Below, one piece after another: positions 41,442 to 51,965 of a DNA stretch of 64,000 nt. A model generated the notes under the pieces. It saw only the letters and a list, made by a program, of their open reading frames with translations, was not told the DNA's origin and made no database searches. Made by a program: the position numbers and the translations under genes. The stretch lies in NCBI GenBank assembly GCA_016871275.1, contig VFZG01000002.1:62001-126000 (forward strand), given 5' to 3'. Position 1 is the stretch's first letter. Every line of letters begins with the position of its first letter. This stretch comes from Acidimicrobiia bacterium. Its GTDB lineage: Bacteria > Acidobacteriota > Vicinamibacteria > Vicinamibacterales > UBA2999.

Positions 41442-42581
41442 CTACCCGGCCGCACCTTCCGGATACTGGAGAGCCAGGCGCAATTCCTTCGCCAGGTTGT
41501 CGACCGTCGTCCCCTGGCGCTTCCAGGCACCATCGGTCTCGAAGCGCAGCGCGCCGATGCGGCGGCCCCACGGCGAGATGACGCGGCCAATCGCGCGGAA
41601 GTCGGTGCGGTCGGCGTGGTGCTGGTCGATTTTCTGGATGACGTCGGGCGCGACACGAATGAACGCGCGCAGCGCGGTGGCCGACTTGATGCTGTACTTG
41701 CGGCCGTTCCACGCCGACTCGAAAATCGTCGAGATCTGCTTGAAGTAGTTCACGAAGAACTTCTTCGATTCCTCGCGGAACTGCTCGCTCTTCCTCGCGC
41801 CGCCGAGCGCGGCTTCATCGGCAAACAGCTTCTTGAGCTCCTGCGCGAGCGGCGCCTGGCCGACTCGGCCCTTGCCGACGCCGAGCAGCTTGATTTCGCC
41901 GAACAGCGGCGATTCCTCGCGGTCGTTGATCGCGCGGACGACGTCGTGGGCGGCGGCGAGCGCCTCGTCGCGATACAACTGGCGGCCCGAGAGCGACACC
42001 AGATGCGACGCGTTCAGGCGCGTGTGCTTGGCGTTGATCGTGACGAACATCTGCACGATGTGATCTTCCGGCACGCGGTCGAAGATGATGGCCGGCACCG
42101 TGAACGGCTCGTCGCCAAACCGGTCGATGTCGGCGTGCAGCGCCAGCAGCCGGTGCTGTCCGTCAATCGCGCGCAGGATGCCTTCGCGCTCCGGCACCTT
42201 CAACCGGCCGACCCACGCTCCGCTTTCGATGGGCTCGAAGCTGAGCTTCTCGTCGCACGAGATGATCACAGCGCCCGGAATCGACGGCAGGTCGCGCGCC
42301 TGGCGGCACTGCTCGTAGTACTGCACGAGCTCGTCGATCTTCTTGCGGATGATCTGGCGCTGGTAAGCCTTTTCGTTCGAGGCAATGCGGCGCTCGAGCA
42401 AATCCCAGTTGATCTTCGATTGCGGCCCGCCCTTTTTCTTGCCGCGCAACCCAGCCTGGGCCTGATCCTGATAACTCAGCACCTCAAATCGCACGAGCTT
42501 GTCGATATCGTTGGCCGTCAGGGAGGCCTGATAGAATTGCACGCCGAACTGCTGCATCCGAATTGCCGCTACGCTAATCAT
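41442..42581 (-). CDS. DGQHR-domain protein (DndB-like)
   Basis: Protein of 379 residues with the defining motif LRAIDGQHRLLALHA near residue 140 and a downstream TINAKHTRLNASHLVSLSGR region typical of the DGQHR/DndB family. In phosphorothioation systems DndB regulates modification, and relatives occur with other DNA-modification systems. No dndCDE, no restriction gene and no methylase is in the window, so this one is an orphan. The first 100 residues are charged and helical. It is convergent with nothing and divergent from the M14 enzyme. Confidence 0.82.
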   Translation of the reverse strand: MISVAAIRMQQFGVQFYQASLTANDIDKLVRFEVLSYQDQAQAGLRGKKKGGPQSKINWDLLERRIASNEKAYQRQIIRKKIDELVQYYEQCRQARDLPSIPGAVIISCDEKLSFEPIESGAWVGRLKVPEREGILRAIDGQHRLLALHADIDRFGDEPFTVPAIIFDRVPEDHIVQMFVTINAKHTRLNASHLVSLSGRQLYRDEALAAAHDVVRAINDREESPLFGEIKLLGVGKGRVGQAPLAQELKKLFADEAALGGARKSEQFREESKKFFVNYFKQISTIFESAWNGRKYSIKSATALRAFIRVAPDVIQKIDQHHADRTDFRAIGRVISPWGRRIGALRFETDGAWKRQGTTVDNLAKELRLALQYPEGAAG

Positions 42582-42720
42582 GTGGGCTCGTCCAAAGAAT
42601 CGGATTCTATCGTTTGCAGACGCGGTGTCTCAACGTTTTTTGCCCAGAATCGTGGGGGTCTCGAGGCGGTTCCGGCCTCAAGACGTCACGTAAGTCACTT
42701 ATTTTAATGGACTTATTGCA

Positions 42721-45531
42721 ATGACCAGAAAGATGCGCCTTCCCGGCACTTTGCTCGTGGTTGCCCTGTTTCTTGGCTCGGCAGGGCCAGCGGTCACGAA
42801 TGCGCAGAGACCGAGCACCGCCACTGCCCAAGACGATGGGGATTTTGCGAAGTTTGTGAAGCAAGCTACCACCAAACCGGAGTTCTTGTCGCCGCTTGTT
42901 GATCATTTGCCCAAGAAAGCGGGCGTGCCGACACCCAAGGACATCCTCGGATACCACATCGGCACCGAGAAGAAGCTGACCTACGTCGCCGATCAGCAGC
43001 GCTACTTCCGCGCCCTCGAGAAAGCCTTGCCGGGCCGCGTCAAGACCGAGGTGATCGGTAAGACGGAAGAAGGCCGCGACATCATGGCCGTCTTCGTCAC
43101 ATCCGAGGCCAACCTCAAGAACCTCGAAACGAACCGGCAGAACATGCGGAAGATCGCGGATCCGCGCGGGCTCACCGACGCGCAGGTGCAGCAGCTCGTC
43201 GCCGGCACCAAGCCGCACTATCACATCAGCGCCGGCCTCCACAGTGGTGAAACGAATCCACCGGAGTCGGTGATCGAGCTCGCCTATCGCCTCGCGGTCA
43301 GCGAAGAGCCCTACATTCGCCAGATCCGCGACAACGTGATCGTGTCGATCATGGGTGCGACCGACGTCGACGGCCGCGATCGCTACGTCGATTGGTACTA
43401 CGCCTACAAGACCGAGGAGCAGTACGACGGCGGCGAGAACTACGGCGGCCCCCCGTACTGGGGCAAGTACGTCTTCCACGACAACAATCGCGACATCAAC
43501 TACGGCGTGGATTCACTGCGCGCGCACCTGAACTGGTACCTGCACTGGGTGCCGCCCATCTGGCACGACGTGCACGAAGCGCAGACGCTGCTCTACACGT
43601 TCAGCGGCCAGCCGCCCCAGAACGCGAACCTCGATCCGATTCTCTACACCGAGCTGCCGTTCTTCGCGACCTACGAAGTCAACAAGCTGACGTCGTACGG
43701 CATGCCGGGCGTGTGGCACTTCGGCTTCGTGGACATGTGGTCACCGGGATACCTCGGCTTTGCGGCCGCCAACCACAACGGCATGCTGCGCATGTATGAG
43801 GTCTTCAACCAGGGCGGCGCGAACACCAAGAAGGCGCGCCTGCAGGGTGGCCAGACGACCAGGCAGTGGTACCGGCCGAACCCGGCGCCGGTGGGCGAAG
43901 TCGACTGGTCGATCCGCAACTCGATCAACTACGCGCAAACGGGATTGCTGACCGCGCTCGAGCTGACCTCGAAGTTCCCGCAGATGGTGGTCGAGAACTA
44001 CTACCAGAAGTCCGCGAACGCGGTGAAGCGCGGCGGCGACCAGCCGCCCTACGCGTTCGTGATTCCGGCGGGCCAGCGCGATCAAACGCAGGTCGATCGC
44101 GTTGCCAACCTGTTGCGCCGCCAGGCCATCGAAGTGCATCGCGCAACCGCGGAGATCAAAATCAAGGAAGACACCTTCGCGGCGGGCTCCTACGTCGTGA
44201 AGCTGAATCAGCCGTACGGGCCGCTGGCCAAGACGCTGCTGGAGAAGCAGAACTATCCCGATGCGTCGCTGACTACCTACGACGACAGCGCGTGGACCAT
44301 GGGGATGGCGAACAACATCGACGTCAGGACGATCGAGGACAAGTCGATCCTCGACGCCGCGGCGACGCTGCTGAAGGAAGACGTCACGACGCTCGGCGGG
44401 CTCACCGATCCGAACGGCGCCATCGGCGCCGGCAGCGCCACCTACATCGTCCAGCACAACGGCGCGCTGAACCTGATCACGCTCCGCTATCGCCTGAAGG
44501 ACTCGGCGATCACGGCCGCCAAGGCCGCGTTCAAGATTGGCGATCGCGAGTTTCCTGCCGGTTCGTTGCTGATCCCGGCCAGCGACCGCGCGCGCCGCGA
44601 AATTGAATCACTCGGCTTGATGGGGATGGCGGTGCAGCAGTTGCCGGCGGGCGTCGAGTCGTTCGACGTCGATCTGCCGCGCATCGCGATCTACACCACG
44701 TGGGCGAACACCGAGAAAGTCGGCTGGGTGCGCCTCGCCTTCGATCGCTGGGAGATTCCGTTCGACCTGATTCACAAGGATCACGTCCAGGCCGGCGCGA
44801 ACCTGGTCTCGAAGTACGACGTCATCGTCATGCCGCACCAGACCGCCAACGGCAAGTCGATCGTCTATGAGCAGCCGAAGCTGTCGAAGCCGCTGCCGTA
44901 CAAGAAGAACGACACGTTCAAGTCGCTCGGCCTGTATGCGGAGACCGACGACGTGCGCGGCGGCATGGGCCTGGCGGGCGCGGCCGAGTTCCAGAAGTTT
45001 GTCGAGGCGGGCGGCGTGTTGGTGACGATGGGCGTGGCCAGCGCCTTCCCGGCCGAGTTCGGCATTGCCAAGGGTGTCGAGGCGCAGAATCCGGCACCGG
45101 GCTTCTACGCGCCAGGCCCGTACGTGCAGAGCGAAATCCTGATGCCGGCCCACCCGGTGATGTACGGCTACCACCAGAAGACGCTGCCGATTCGCTTCAA
45201 CGGCGGTCCGCTGCTGCAGGCCGGACCGCCGCCGGGCTTCGAACAGTTCGTGGGCTCGTCGCCCGAGCGCCCGCAGATCATCGCGCGCTTCACCGGCGGT
45301 GAGGCCGGCGTGCTGAGCGGCCTGATGCGCAACCCGGATCAGATTCGCAATCGGCCGATGGTGGTGGACGCACCGGCCGGCAAGGGCCGGGTGATCCTGT
45401 TTGCCAACAACCCGATCTACCGCTGGCAGACCTTCGGCGAGCACGGGATGCTGTTCAACTCGCTGATGTTCTGGAATGACATGACCGGCGCTGCGTCGTC
45501 CAAGCCCACGACCACCGGGGGCCAGCAGTAG
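42721..45531 (+). CDS. Secreted M14-family zinc carboxypeptidase-like protein
   Basis: Large exported protein of 936 residues. A signal peptide (GTLLVVALFLGSAGPAVTNAQ) is followed by an M14 domain. The zinc motif HxxE lies in SAGLHSGETNPPES and a later part of the fold in FHDNNRDINYG. The C-terminal 450 residues contain a class-I glutamine-amidotransferase-like/ThuA-type beta-alpha region (GGVLVTMGVASAFPAEFG) common in large acidobacterial M14 proteins. It would degrade peptides outside the cytoplasm; specificity is unknown. It stands alone. Confidence 0.88.
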   Translation: MTRKMRLPGTLLVVALFLGSAGPAVTNAQRPSTATAQDDGDFAKFVKQATTKPEFLSPLVDHLPKKAGVPTPKDILGYHIGTEKKLTYVADQQRYFRALEKALPGRVKTEVIGKTEEGRDIMAVFVTSEANLKNLETNRQNMRKIADPRGLTDAQVQQLVAGTKPHYHISAGLHSGETNPPESVIELAYRLAVSEEPYIRQIRDNVIVSIMGATDVDGRDRYVDWYYAYKTEEQYDGGENYGGPPYWGKYVFHDNNRDINYGVDSLRAHLNWYLHWVPPIWHDVHEAQTLLYTFSGQPPQNANLDPILYTELPFFATYEVNKLTSYGMPGVWHFGFVDMWSPGYLGFAAANHNGMLRMYEVFNQGGANTKKARLQGGQTTRQWYRPNPAPVGEVDWSIRNSINYAQTGLLTALELTSKFPQMVVENYYQKSANAVKRGGDQPPYAFVIPAGQRDQTQVDRVANLLRRQAIEVHRATAEIKIKEDTFAAGSYVVKLNQPYGPLAKTLLEKQNYPDASLTTYDDSAWTMGMANNIDVRTIEDKSILDAAATLLKEDVTTLGGLTDPNGAIGAGSATYIVQHNGALNLITLRYRLKDSAITAAKAAFKIGDREFPAGSLLIPASDRARREIESLGLMGMAVQQLPAGVESFDVDLPRIAIYTTWANTEKVGWVRLAFDRWEIPFDLIHKDHVQAGANLVSKYDVIVMPHQTANGKSIVYEQPKLSKPLPYKKNDTFKSLGLYAETDDVRGGMGLAGAAEFQKFVEAGGVLVTMGVASAFPAEFGIAKGVEAQNPAPGFYAPGPYVQSEILMPAHPVMYGYHQKTLPIRFNGGPLLQAGPPPGFEQFVGSSPERPQIIARFTGGEAGVLSGLMRNPDQIRNRPMVVDAPAGKGRVILFANNPIYRWQTFGEHGMLFNSLMFWNDMTGAASSKPTTTGGQQ

Positions 45532-45602
45532 TGCGGCAGATCGGTGCCGTTGTCATTGGTATGACGGCTGGCTTCGCGCCGGCCTCGCGTCGTAAGCCGC
45601 GC

Positions 45603-46148
45603 TCAGCCTCGGCTGTCGAGGAACTCCCGCATCAACGCCGCGTTGCGGTCGTTGGCCTTCCACCACAGGTCGGCCAGTGGGCCGACCAGCGGAATACCTC
45701 CCAGGATCACGTCCACCAGCACGTTCGACAGCATTCTCGACACCAGCGACGCCGGCGGTCCGTATTGCAGCGTGCGGGCGATCAGCGTCAGCGAGATTGC
45801 GGCGCCTGCGAAGTTGCCGACGACCGGCACGAGGTCGAGCACGGCATCCAAACCAATGCGGCCGACGATCGGCAGCGCGACCGCGCTGTCCATGATGCGG
45901 GCCAGGCGGTCGATGTGCGCGCCGAACAGGCGCTGGGCCTCTTCGAGGGGAATGCCGCGCGCCTGGGCGAAGCGCGCGATCCGCGTGGACGCGGTGGCGG
46001 CCACGCCGCCGACGCTGCGGTCGACGATCGCCGCCATCCGCTCGGCAGTCCGCAGGAATACCCGGCGCAACGCGAAGAAGCCGATGACGGCGACGACGAG
46101 AATGACGGCCAAGGCGACCGTCAGCCGCGTGAGGATCGCTTCGAGCAT
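45603..46148 (-). CDS. DUF4112 membrane protein
   Basis: Protein of 181 residues with an N-terminal transmembrane helix (LTVALAVILVVAVIGFFAL) and the DUF4112 core, LARIMDSAVALPIVGRIGLD followed by AVLDLVPVVGNFAGAAISL and ILGGIPLVGPLADLWWKAN. Two to three further membrane segments are predicted. No function is known for the family. It follows the stop of a decayed reading frame by 10 bases and is convergent with the M14 gene. Confidence 0.85.
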   Translation of the reverse strand: MLEAILTRLTVALAVILVVAVIGFFALRRVFLRTAERMAAIVDRSVGGVAATASTRIARFAQARGIPLEEAQRLFGAHIDRLARIMDSAVALPIVGRIGLDAVLDLVPVVGNFAGAAISLTLIARTLQYGPPASLVSRMLSNVLVDVILGGIPLVGPLADLWWKANDRNAALMREFLDSRG

Positions 46149-46158
46149 CTCAGCTCGA

Positions 46159-46315
46159 TCATGTCCGTTTCGCAGTCACCATCACGGTGGAATCAGCAAT
46201 CGTCAGCTGCGTGATCCTGCCACCTTCATGAGCAAAAGCGATCTTCACGCCCGGCGCCCCGACCGGATCGCCGCCGGCGGTGTCGAACTCGAAGATTGCG
46301 AAGCGGTAGAGGACG
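46159..46315 (-). pseudogene. C-terminal fragment of a decayed gene
   Basis: One minus-strand frame reads GVLYRFAIFEFDTAGGDPV, then KIAFAHEGGRITQLTIADST, ending VMVTAKRT with TGA at 46159. The strand-rich pattern with a GGRIT-type turn resembles the C-terminal beta domain (DUF3471-like) of exported serine hydrolases. No start codon or upstream domain is present, because the space is taken by the plus-strand gene at 46338. I read it as a remnant. Confidence 0.3.
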
Positions 46316-46337
46316 CCCTGGTTTATGCTCTGCCTCC

Positions 46338-46760
46338 ATGAGCCAGATCAACATCGGCGGCGTGTTGAAGGGCGGAGCGGCGGCGGGAAGCATCATGGTG
46401 ATCAGTGAATTCATCCTGAACGTTCCCGTGGCCGGCTCGCAGATGGACAAGGAACTGGCGGCGCTGAGCCTGCCACCGGTGAGCACCGCGGCGACAGCCA
46501 CGTTTACGGTCGCCACCTTCCTGCTGGGGATTGCAACGGTGTGGCTGTACGCCGCCATTCGCCCACGGCTCGGTCCGGGGCCGAAGACCGCGATGGTCGC
46601 CGGCCTGCTGGTGTGGGCGATGTCGTATCTCTACTCGGGGGTCTTCTTCTACATGATCGGCATGCAGTCGCTCGGACTGGTGCTGGTCACGATCGTCTGG
46701 TCGGCCATCGAGATGATCGTCGCCTCGTCAGTCGGCGGCTACTTGTACCGCGAAGCCTGA
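46338..46760 (+). CDS. Four-helix integral membrane protein (unknown)
   Basis: Hydrophobic protein of 140 residues with four predicted membrane helices (GAAAGSIMVISEFILNVPVA, TATFTVATFLLGIATVWLY, AMVAGLLVWAMSYLYSGVFF and GLVLVTIVWSAIEMIVASSV). The start is ATG 46338 after CTGCCTCC; upstream in-frame codons look non-coding. I do not recognise the family. Its stop abuts the stop of the convergent M24 gene. Confidence 0.75.
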   Translation: MSQINIGGVLKGGAAAGSIMVISEFILNVPVAGSQMDKELAALSLPPVSTAATATFTVATFLLGIATVWLYAAIRPRLGPGPKTAMVAGLLVWAMSYLYSGVFFYMIGMQSLGLVLVTIVWSAIEMIVASSVGGYLYREA

Positions 46761-48059
46761 TCACTTGATGACGAGCAGCCGGTAGTTGGCCGGGTGCAGG
46801 AACTGAATGCCTGCATCGGTCAGGATCGCGTCGTCTTCGATCGGAATCCGCAGCTTCGCGCCGTTCCATTCGGGAATCGGCGTGTAAGCGAAATACTCGA
46901 ACGCGAACATGTGCTGATCGTGCATCACGAACGTGGTCTGCAGCGGCTGCCATGTGGTGAGCGACGGTCCGATGTCGTGACCGGTGTTGCCAACGGGGTG
47001 GAACCCATAGACGACGTCGGTCTTATCGTCCTTGTTCGGACGATTGAACTCGATCACGCCGAAGCCGGCGGCGCGTAGCGCCGCATCCATCGCCTTCATG
47101 GTGGCGTCGGCGCGCACGCCGACCGTGATCGCCTTCTTGAGCACGTCGCGCACCGAGAGCGCCTTGTCGAACGCGTTCTGGATGCTTTTCGGCGCCGCCG
47201 TTTCGCCGGGCTTCAATACGTAGGCGACGCGCTTGACGTCCGTGCCGAAGTTCATCAGCTGGACGCCCCAGTCGATCATCATCACGTCGCCCGGCTGGAT
47301 GATGCGGCCGCTGGACGTCGCCGCGATGCCGTTGGGGCCGGTGATGTAGACCGACGGCATGTCGAATTCCGATCCGAGTGCGCGCGCCAGCAGCTGGTCC
47401 TGCATCCACCACGCCACGTCTTCCAGGGTCGTCTTGCCCGGCGTAATCACTTCGTTTGACAACGCCCGTTCGGCGAGCTGGATGGCGATGCCGGCGGCTT
47501 CGCCAAAGGCGACGATCTCCGAAGCGACGCGATGCGATCGGAAATCAGCGACCAGCTTCTCCGCCGACACGAACCGTGATGCGAACGTATCGCCCAGCGT
47601 CTTCTTGAGGTGTGCCAGCATTGTCACCGACAATCCATCGGCCGGGCCGATCTCGTCGGACATGTTGAGGCCAATGCGTTTCGGGTTGCGGGTCTTGACG
47701 TGCTCGGCGAGGGTGGCCGCGGAGGCGATGATGTCGTAGGCGCCTGACTCGTTCAGCATATAACCGCTGGGGCCAAGCGCGGCGCGCTCGATGCGATCGC
47801 CGCCGCGATCGGTGAAGACGTAGTAGCCGAGACCAGAGACGTATCCGCGGCCCAGATCATTCCAGAGAGGGTCGTAGTGGTTCTCTTTGACCGCGACAAT
47901 CCACATGTCGATGTTGTTGTCCCGCATGGCGCGCGGTAACACCTGCTCGAACTTGTCGAGGCGGATCTGGCGTTGCATTTCCCAACGCCTTCTGGCTTCC
48001 TGTGCGTAGGTCGGCAGTACCTGCAACAAGACGATGGCTAGGGTGATCAGGAATCTCAT
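46761..48059 (-). CDS. Secreted M24-family aminopeptidase (Xaa-Pro type)
   Basis: Exported pita-bread-fold metallopeptidase of 432 residues. A signal peptide (MRFLITLAIVLLQVLPTYAQ) is followed by an N-terminal domain typical of Xaa-Pro peptidases and the catalytic domain. The five metal ligands can be placed in VMMIDWGVQ (Asp), FGTDVKR (Asp), GNTGHDIGP (His), FAFEYFAYT (Glu) and IPIEDDAI (Glu). It should act in the periplasm on proline-containing peptides. It is divergent from the DUF5916 gene. Confidence 0.9.
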   Translation of the reverse strand: MRFLITLAIVLLQVLPTYAQEARRRWEMQRQIRLDKFEQVLPRAMRDNNIDMWIVAVKENHYDPLWNDLGRGYVSGLGYYVFTDRGGDRIERAALGPSGYMLNESGAYDIIASAATLAEHVKTRNPKRIGLNMSDEIGPADGLSVTMLAHLKKTLGDTFASRFVSAEKLVADFRSHRVASEIVAFGEAAGIAIQLAERALSNEVITPGKTTLEDVAWWMQDQLLARALGSEFDMPSVYITGPNGIAATSSGRIIQPGDVMMIDWGVQLMNFGTDVKRVAYVLKPGETAAPKSIQNAFDKALSVRDVLKKAITVGVRADATMKAMDAALRAAGFGVIEFNRPNKDDKTDVVYGFHPVGNTGHDIGPSLTTWQPLQTTFVMHDQHMFAFEYFAYTPIPEWNGAKLRIPIEDDAILTDAGIQFLHPANYRLLVIK

Positions 48060-48143
48060 CGTTTTCCCATGTTAAGGTGCCAGTCCCTAATACAATTCTT
48101 TACATCGAGCTCGGCGGTTCCAGGAGACGATACACGTTTGCGC

Positions 48144-49252
<1,109 letters not shown>

Positions 49253-49256
<4 letters not shown>

Positions 49257-50431
49257 TCTTCTTCTTCAGCCGGCAGATCGGCTTGTCGCCGGCCGGTGAC
49301 ACGATTCCGCTCCTCGCCGGGTCACGGATCACCGGGCGCGTCGGCGGGTGGACGATCGGGGCTCTCAACATTCAGCAGCGGGAGAAGGGGGCCAGCCCCT
49401 CCACCAACTTCACCGCGCTGCGGCTGCGTCGAAACATCCTCGCCAACTCGGACATCGGCGTGATGATGGTCAACAAGGACCCGAAGGGCGGCGACTACAA
49501 CCGCGGGTTCGGCGCCGACGCCAACTTCCGCTTTCTCCGCGACCTGACCGCCAGCGTTTCGGTCGCCAAGAGCGCCTCACCGAAACACCGCCTCGCCGGT
49601 TCGGGCGACGACTGGTACTCCAAGAGCAGCGCCGGCTACCGCTCCAACCGGTGGGAAGCACGCGGCATGTACCAGACGATCGGCAGCCGCTTCAACGACG
49701 AGATGGGCTTCGTGCCGAGGCGCGGCGTCGATAACTCCGAGTTCTACCTCGGGGCCCGCTTCCGCCCCCGACGCATGCAGCGCTGGTTGCGCGAAACGTT
49801 TCCGCACATCCAGTTCGAGAACTTCTCGCGCCGCAATGGCGGCGGCCTCGAGTCGCGCTACATGGACTGGCACTGGCCCGTCACGTTCCAGAACAGCACC
49901 TTCGTTGAAATCGGCACCAACCCCAACATCGAAGTGATCGACGAACGCTTCTCGATCAACAGCCGGCGACGGATCTTCGTGAACCCGGGCCGCTACGAGT
50001 TCAAGGAACACTTCATCCTGGTCAACACCAACTCCTCGGCGCCCTTCTCGATGAACCTGCGCGCCGGCACCGGCGAGTTCTACGACGGCTACCGCCGCAA
50101 CTACACCATCGGCGGCACCTTCCGGCTGAACCAGCATTTCAACGTGTCGCTCAGCGACCAGATCAACGACATCGAGCTCGGCTCCGGCTCGTACGTGACC
50201 CACCTGCTCACCGGGCGCTTCAACGTCTACTTCTCCACCAGGATGTTCGTGAATGCGCTGGTGCAGTACAACACCGACACCCATCAGTGGAGCTCGAATG
50301 TCCGGCTGGACATCATCCACCGGCCGTTGAGCGACATCTATCTGGTCTACAACGAGCGGCGCGACTATCGCAGCGGCGACCTGATCGCGCGCGCGATCAT
50401 CGCGAAGATGACGTATCTGTTTGCCTTCTAG
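49253..50431 (+). CDS. DUF5916/CBM9-like outer-membrane protein, C-terminal part
   Basis: Continuation of the same protein in the next frame. The in-frame region before ATG 49253 reads GGRQNQSQD after more glycines, so this is not a natural start. It consists of beta-barrel strands to the C-terminus with alternating aromatic residues (RRNYTIGGTFRLNQHFNVSL, VNALVQYNTDTHQWSSNVRL) and ends in a terminal aromatic (AKMTYLFAF), the classical outer-membrane insertion signal. Function is probably glycan binding or export at the surface. Confidence 0.85.
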
Positions 50432-50443
50432 GCCTCCAGAGGC

Positions 50444-51538
50444 CTACTTGAGCACCGGCGCGAGTATTCTCCACGCGCCCGTCAACTCCATCGCCCCCAT
50501 CTTGCGATCCTTCCACCGCACGACCTGATACAACAGGGCGCAGAGAGCCACCGTTGCGACCAGCGACAGTTCCAGCGGCAGCACACGCTTGATCGGGCGG
50601 GCGAGGCCGCCGTAGACCATCTCCACGTGAATCCAGTAGACGAACAGCGACGAGCGGCCGAGCGTGCTGATGACGCGTCCGGGCACATCGGGCGCCGTGG
50701 TGAGGGTGCGCCGCACGAACGCATGCAGCGTGTCGATCACCTTGGAGATCGGCAACATCGCGGTGCAGATACCGAGGCGGATGAAGAAGAACGTCGGCGA
50801 GCTGGTCCAGAAATTCGCCACCGGGTAGATCGACGGCCGGAACGACGCTGCGTAGGCGATCGCAATCGCCCCCAGTCCCGAGATCAGCAGCCCGCGCTGC
50901 AGCCGCCGCTCGGCCCGCTCGGTCCGCGCCGCGTGCACGAGCTCGCCGGCGGTCGCACCGGCGAGCACGAACCCCGCCCACGGAAACAGGGCGAAGTTGC
51001 TGCGCCCGGGCAGCGGGCGAAGGTAGGCCTCGATCGGATCTGGCAGCATCGACAGCAGACCGGCTTCCCTGACAAGTGGCGTGCTCATCGCCACGATGAC
51101 AGTGGCGATGGCGAACAGGACGACCCGCGTCGTTCGACGCTCTGACAGCCCCCAGATGATCGCGGCTGCCAGCATGGCGATGCCCATCACGTTCAGGATG
51201 TCCACCTTGAGCACGTTGCTGATCGCGCCCCAGCCGAGCAGCTGCGACTGCAGGCGGAACAGGAAGGCGAGCACGAATACTTGCAGCGCCCTGGTGCGCG
51301 CCATCGTCGCCGCCTGAGCGCCGCCGACCTTCAACGCACGGGCGGACGCCGCCATGGAGATCGTCAATCCGGCCAGAAACAGGAACAACGGCGCGGCCAG
51401 GCCGGCCACGAAGATGGTGTACATGTAGAGCGTGCGGGTCTTGTCTTCCGCCCGCGTCCACGCGTCGGTGACGTGCGCGCCGACCATGATCAGCACGGCG
51501 ACGCCGCGCAGCCAGTCGAGATAAACCTTACGCGGCAG
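50444..51538 (-). CDS. Acyltransferase-like membrane protein (DUF1624/HGSNAT-like)
   Basis: Multi-helix membrane protein of about 364 residues. The conserved family start is RKVYLDWLRGVAVLIMVGAH, with the His that binds the acyl donor in this group. The first 12 residues of it lie upstream of the only ATG/GTG start (51496), so that start is too late. The frame has no standard start between there and the OsmC gene; CTG 51538, overlapping the OsmC end by 11 bases, is the only candidate seen. It likely acetylates a periplasmic glycan, by family analogy. Confidence 0.75.
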   Translation of the reverse strand: MPRKVYLDWLRGVAVLIMVGAHVTDAWTRAEDKTRTLYMYTIFVAGLAAPLFLFLAGLTISMAASARALKVGGAQAATMARTRALQVFVLAFLFRLQSQLLGWGAISNVLKVDILNVMGIAMLAAAIIWGLSERRTTRVVLFAIATVIVAMSTPLVREAGLLSMLPDPIEAYLRPLPGRSNFALFPWAGFVLAGATAGELVHAARTERAERRLQRGLLISGLGAIAIAYAASFRPSIYPVANFWTSSPTFFFIRLGICTAMLPISKVIDTLHAFVRRTLTTAPDVPGRVISTLGRSSLFVYWIHVEMVYGGLARPIKRVLPLELSLVATVALCALLYQVVRWKDRKMGAMELTGAWRILAPVLK

Positions 51539-51947
51539 TGGTGACCTCGAAACGCGTCTCCAACTCGATGTCCTCGCGCAACGAGTGCCAGACCGAGCAG
51601 TACTTTTCCCGCGACAAATCGATGGCGCGCTGGATGGCGTGCTCAGGTACGGCGCCGCCCACCATGAAGGTCAGCGTGAAGCGCACGAAACGGCGCGGCG
51701 GATCCTCGCGGCGGTCACCGGCAATGCGGGCCTCGAGCGACGCCAATGGATGCCGGCCCGTCAAGACGATGTCGGCGACGTCGATGGCCATGCAGCCGGC
51801 CAGCGCCATCGCCACCGCCTCGGGCGGCGACGGACCGGCGGTGCTGTCGCTATCGAGAATGATGCTGGTGCGAGACGTGGCGGCGCGAAACTTCAGATCG
51901 CCGAGCCACGTGAGGGTGGCCGTGAGTGGCGGCTTTGACACCGCCAC
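51528..51947 (-). CDS. OsmC/Ohr family peroxidase-like protein
   Basis: Thiol-dependent hydroperoxide-detoxifying fold, 139 residues. The two redox cysteines are in MALAGCMAIDVADIVL and SREKYCSVWHSLRED, with the family spacing. The N-terminal strand block LTATLTWLGDLKFRA fits. It would be cytoplasmic. It lies between the iron permease and the membrane acyltransferase, 18 bases from the former, so peroxide defence may be linked to iron uptake. Confidence 0.88.
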   Translation of the reverse strand: MAVSKPPLTATLTWLGDLKFRAATSRTSIILDSDSTAGPSPPEAVAMALAGCMAIDVADIVLTGRHPLASLEARIAGDRREDPPRRFVRFTLTFMVGGAVPEHAIQRAIDLSREKYCSVWHSLREDIELETRFEVTTAA

Positions 51948-51965
51948 AGAGTAACAGCGTTCGCA

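Noticed and set aside
41364-42707. Plus-strand open frame of 447 codons
   Set aside because: Antisense to the DGQHR protein, and running into the next promoter region; no domain.
49375-49402. GGGGGCCAGCCCC inside the DUF5916 gene as a fourth dispersed repeat
   Set aside because: Only the palindromic core matches; the AAATGTCG part is missing and the sequence is coding.
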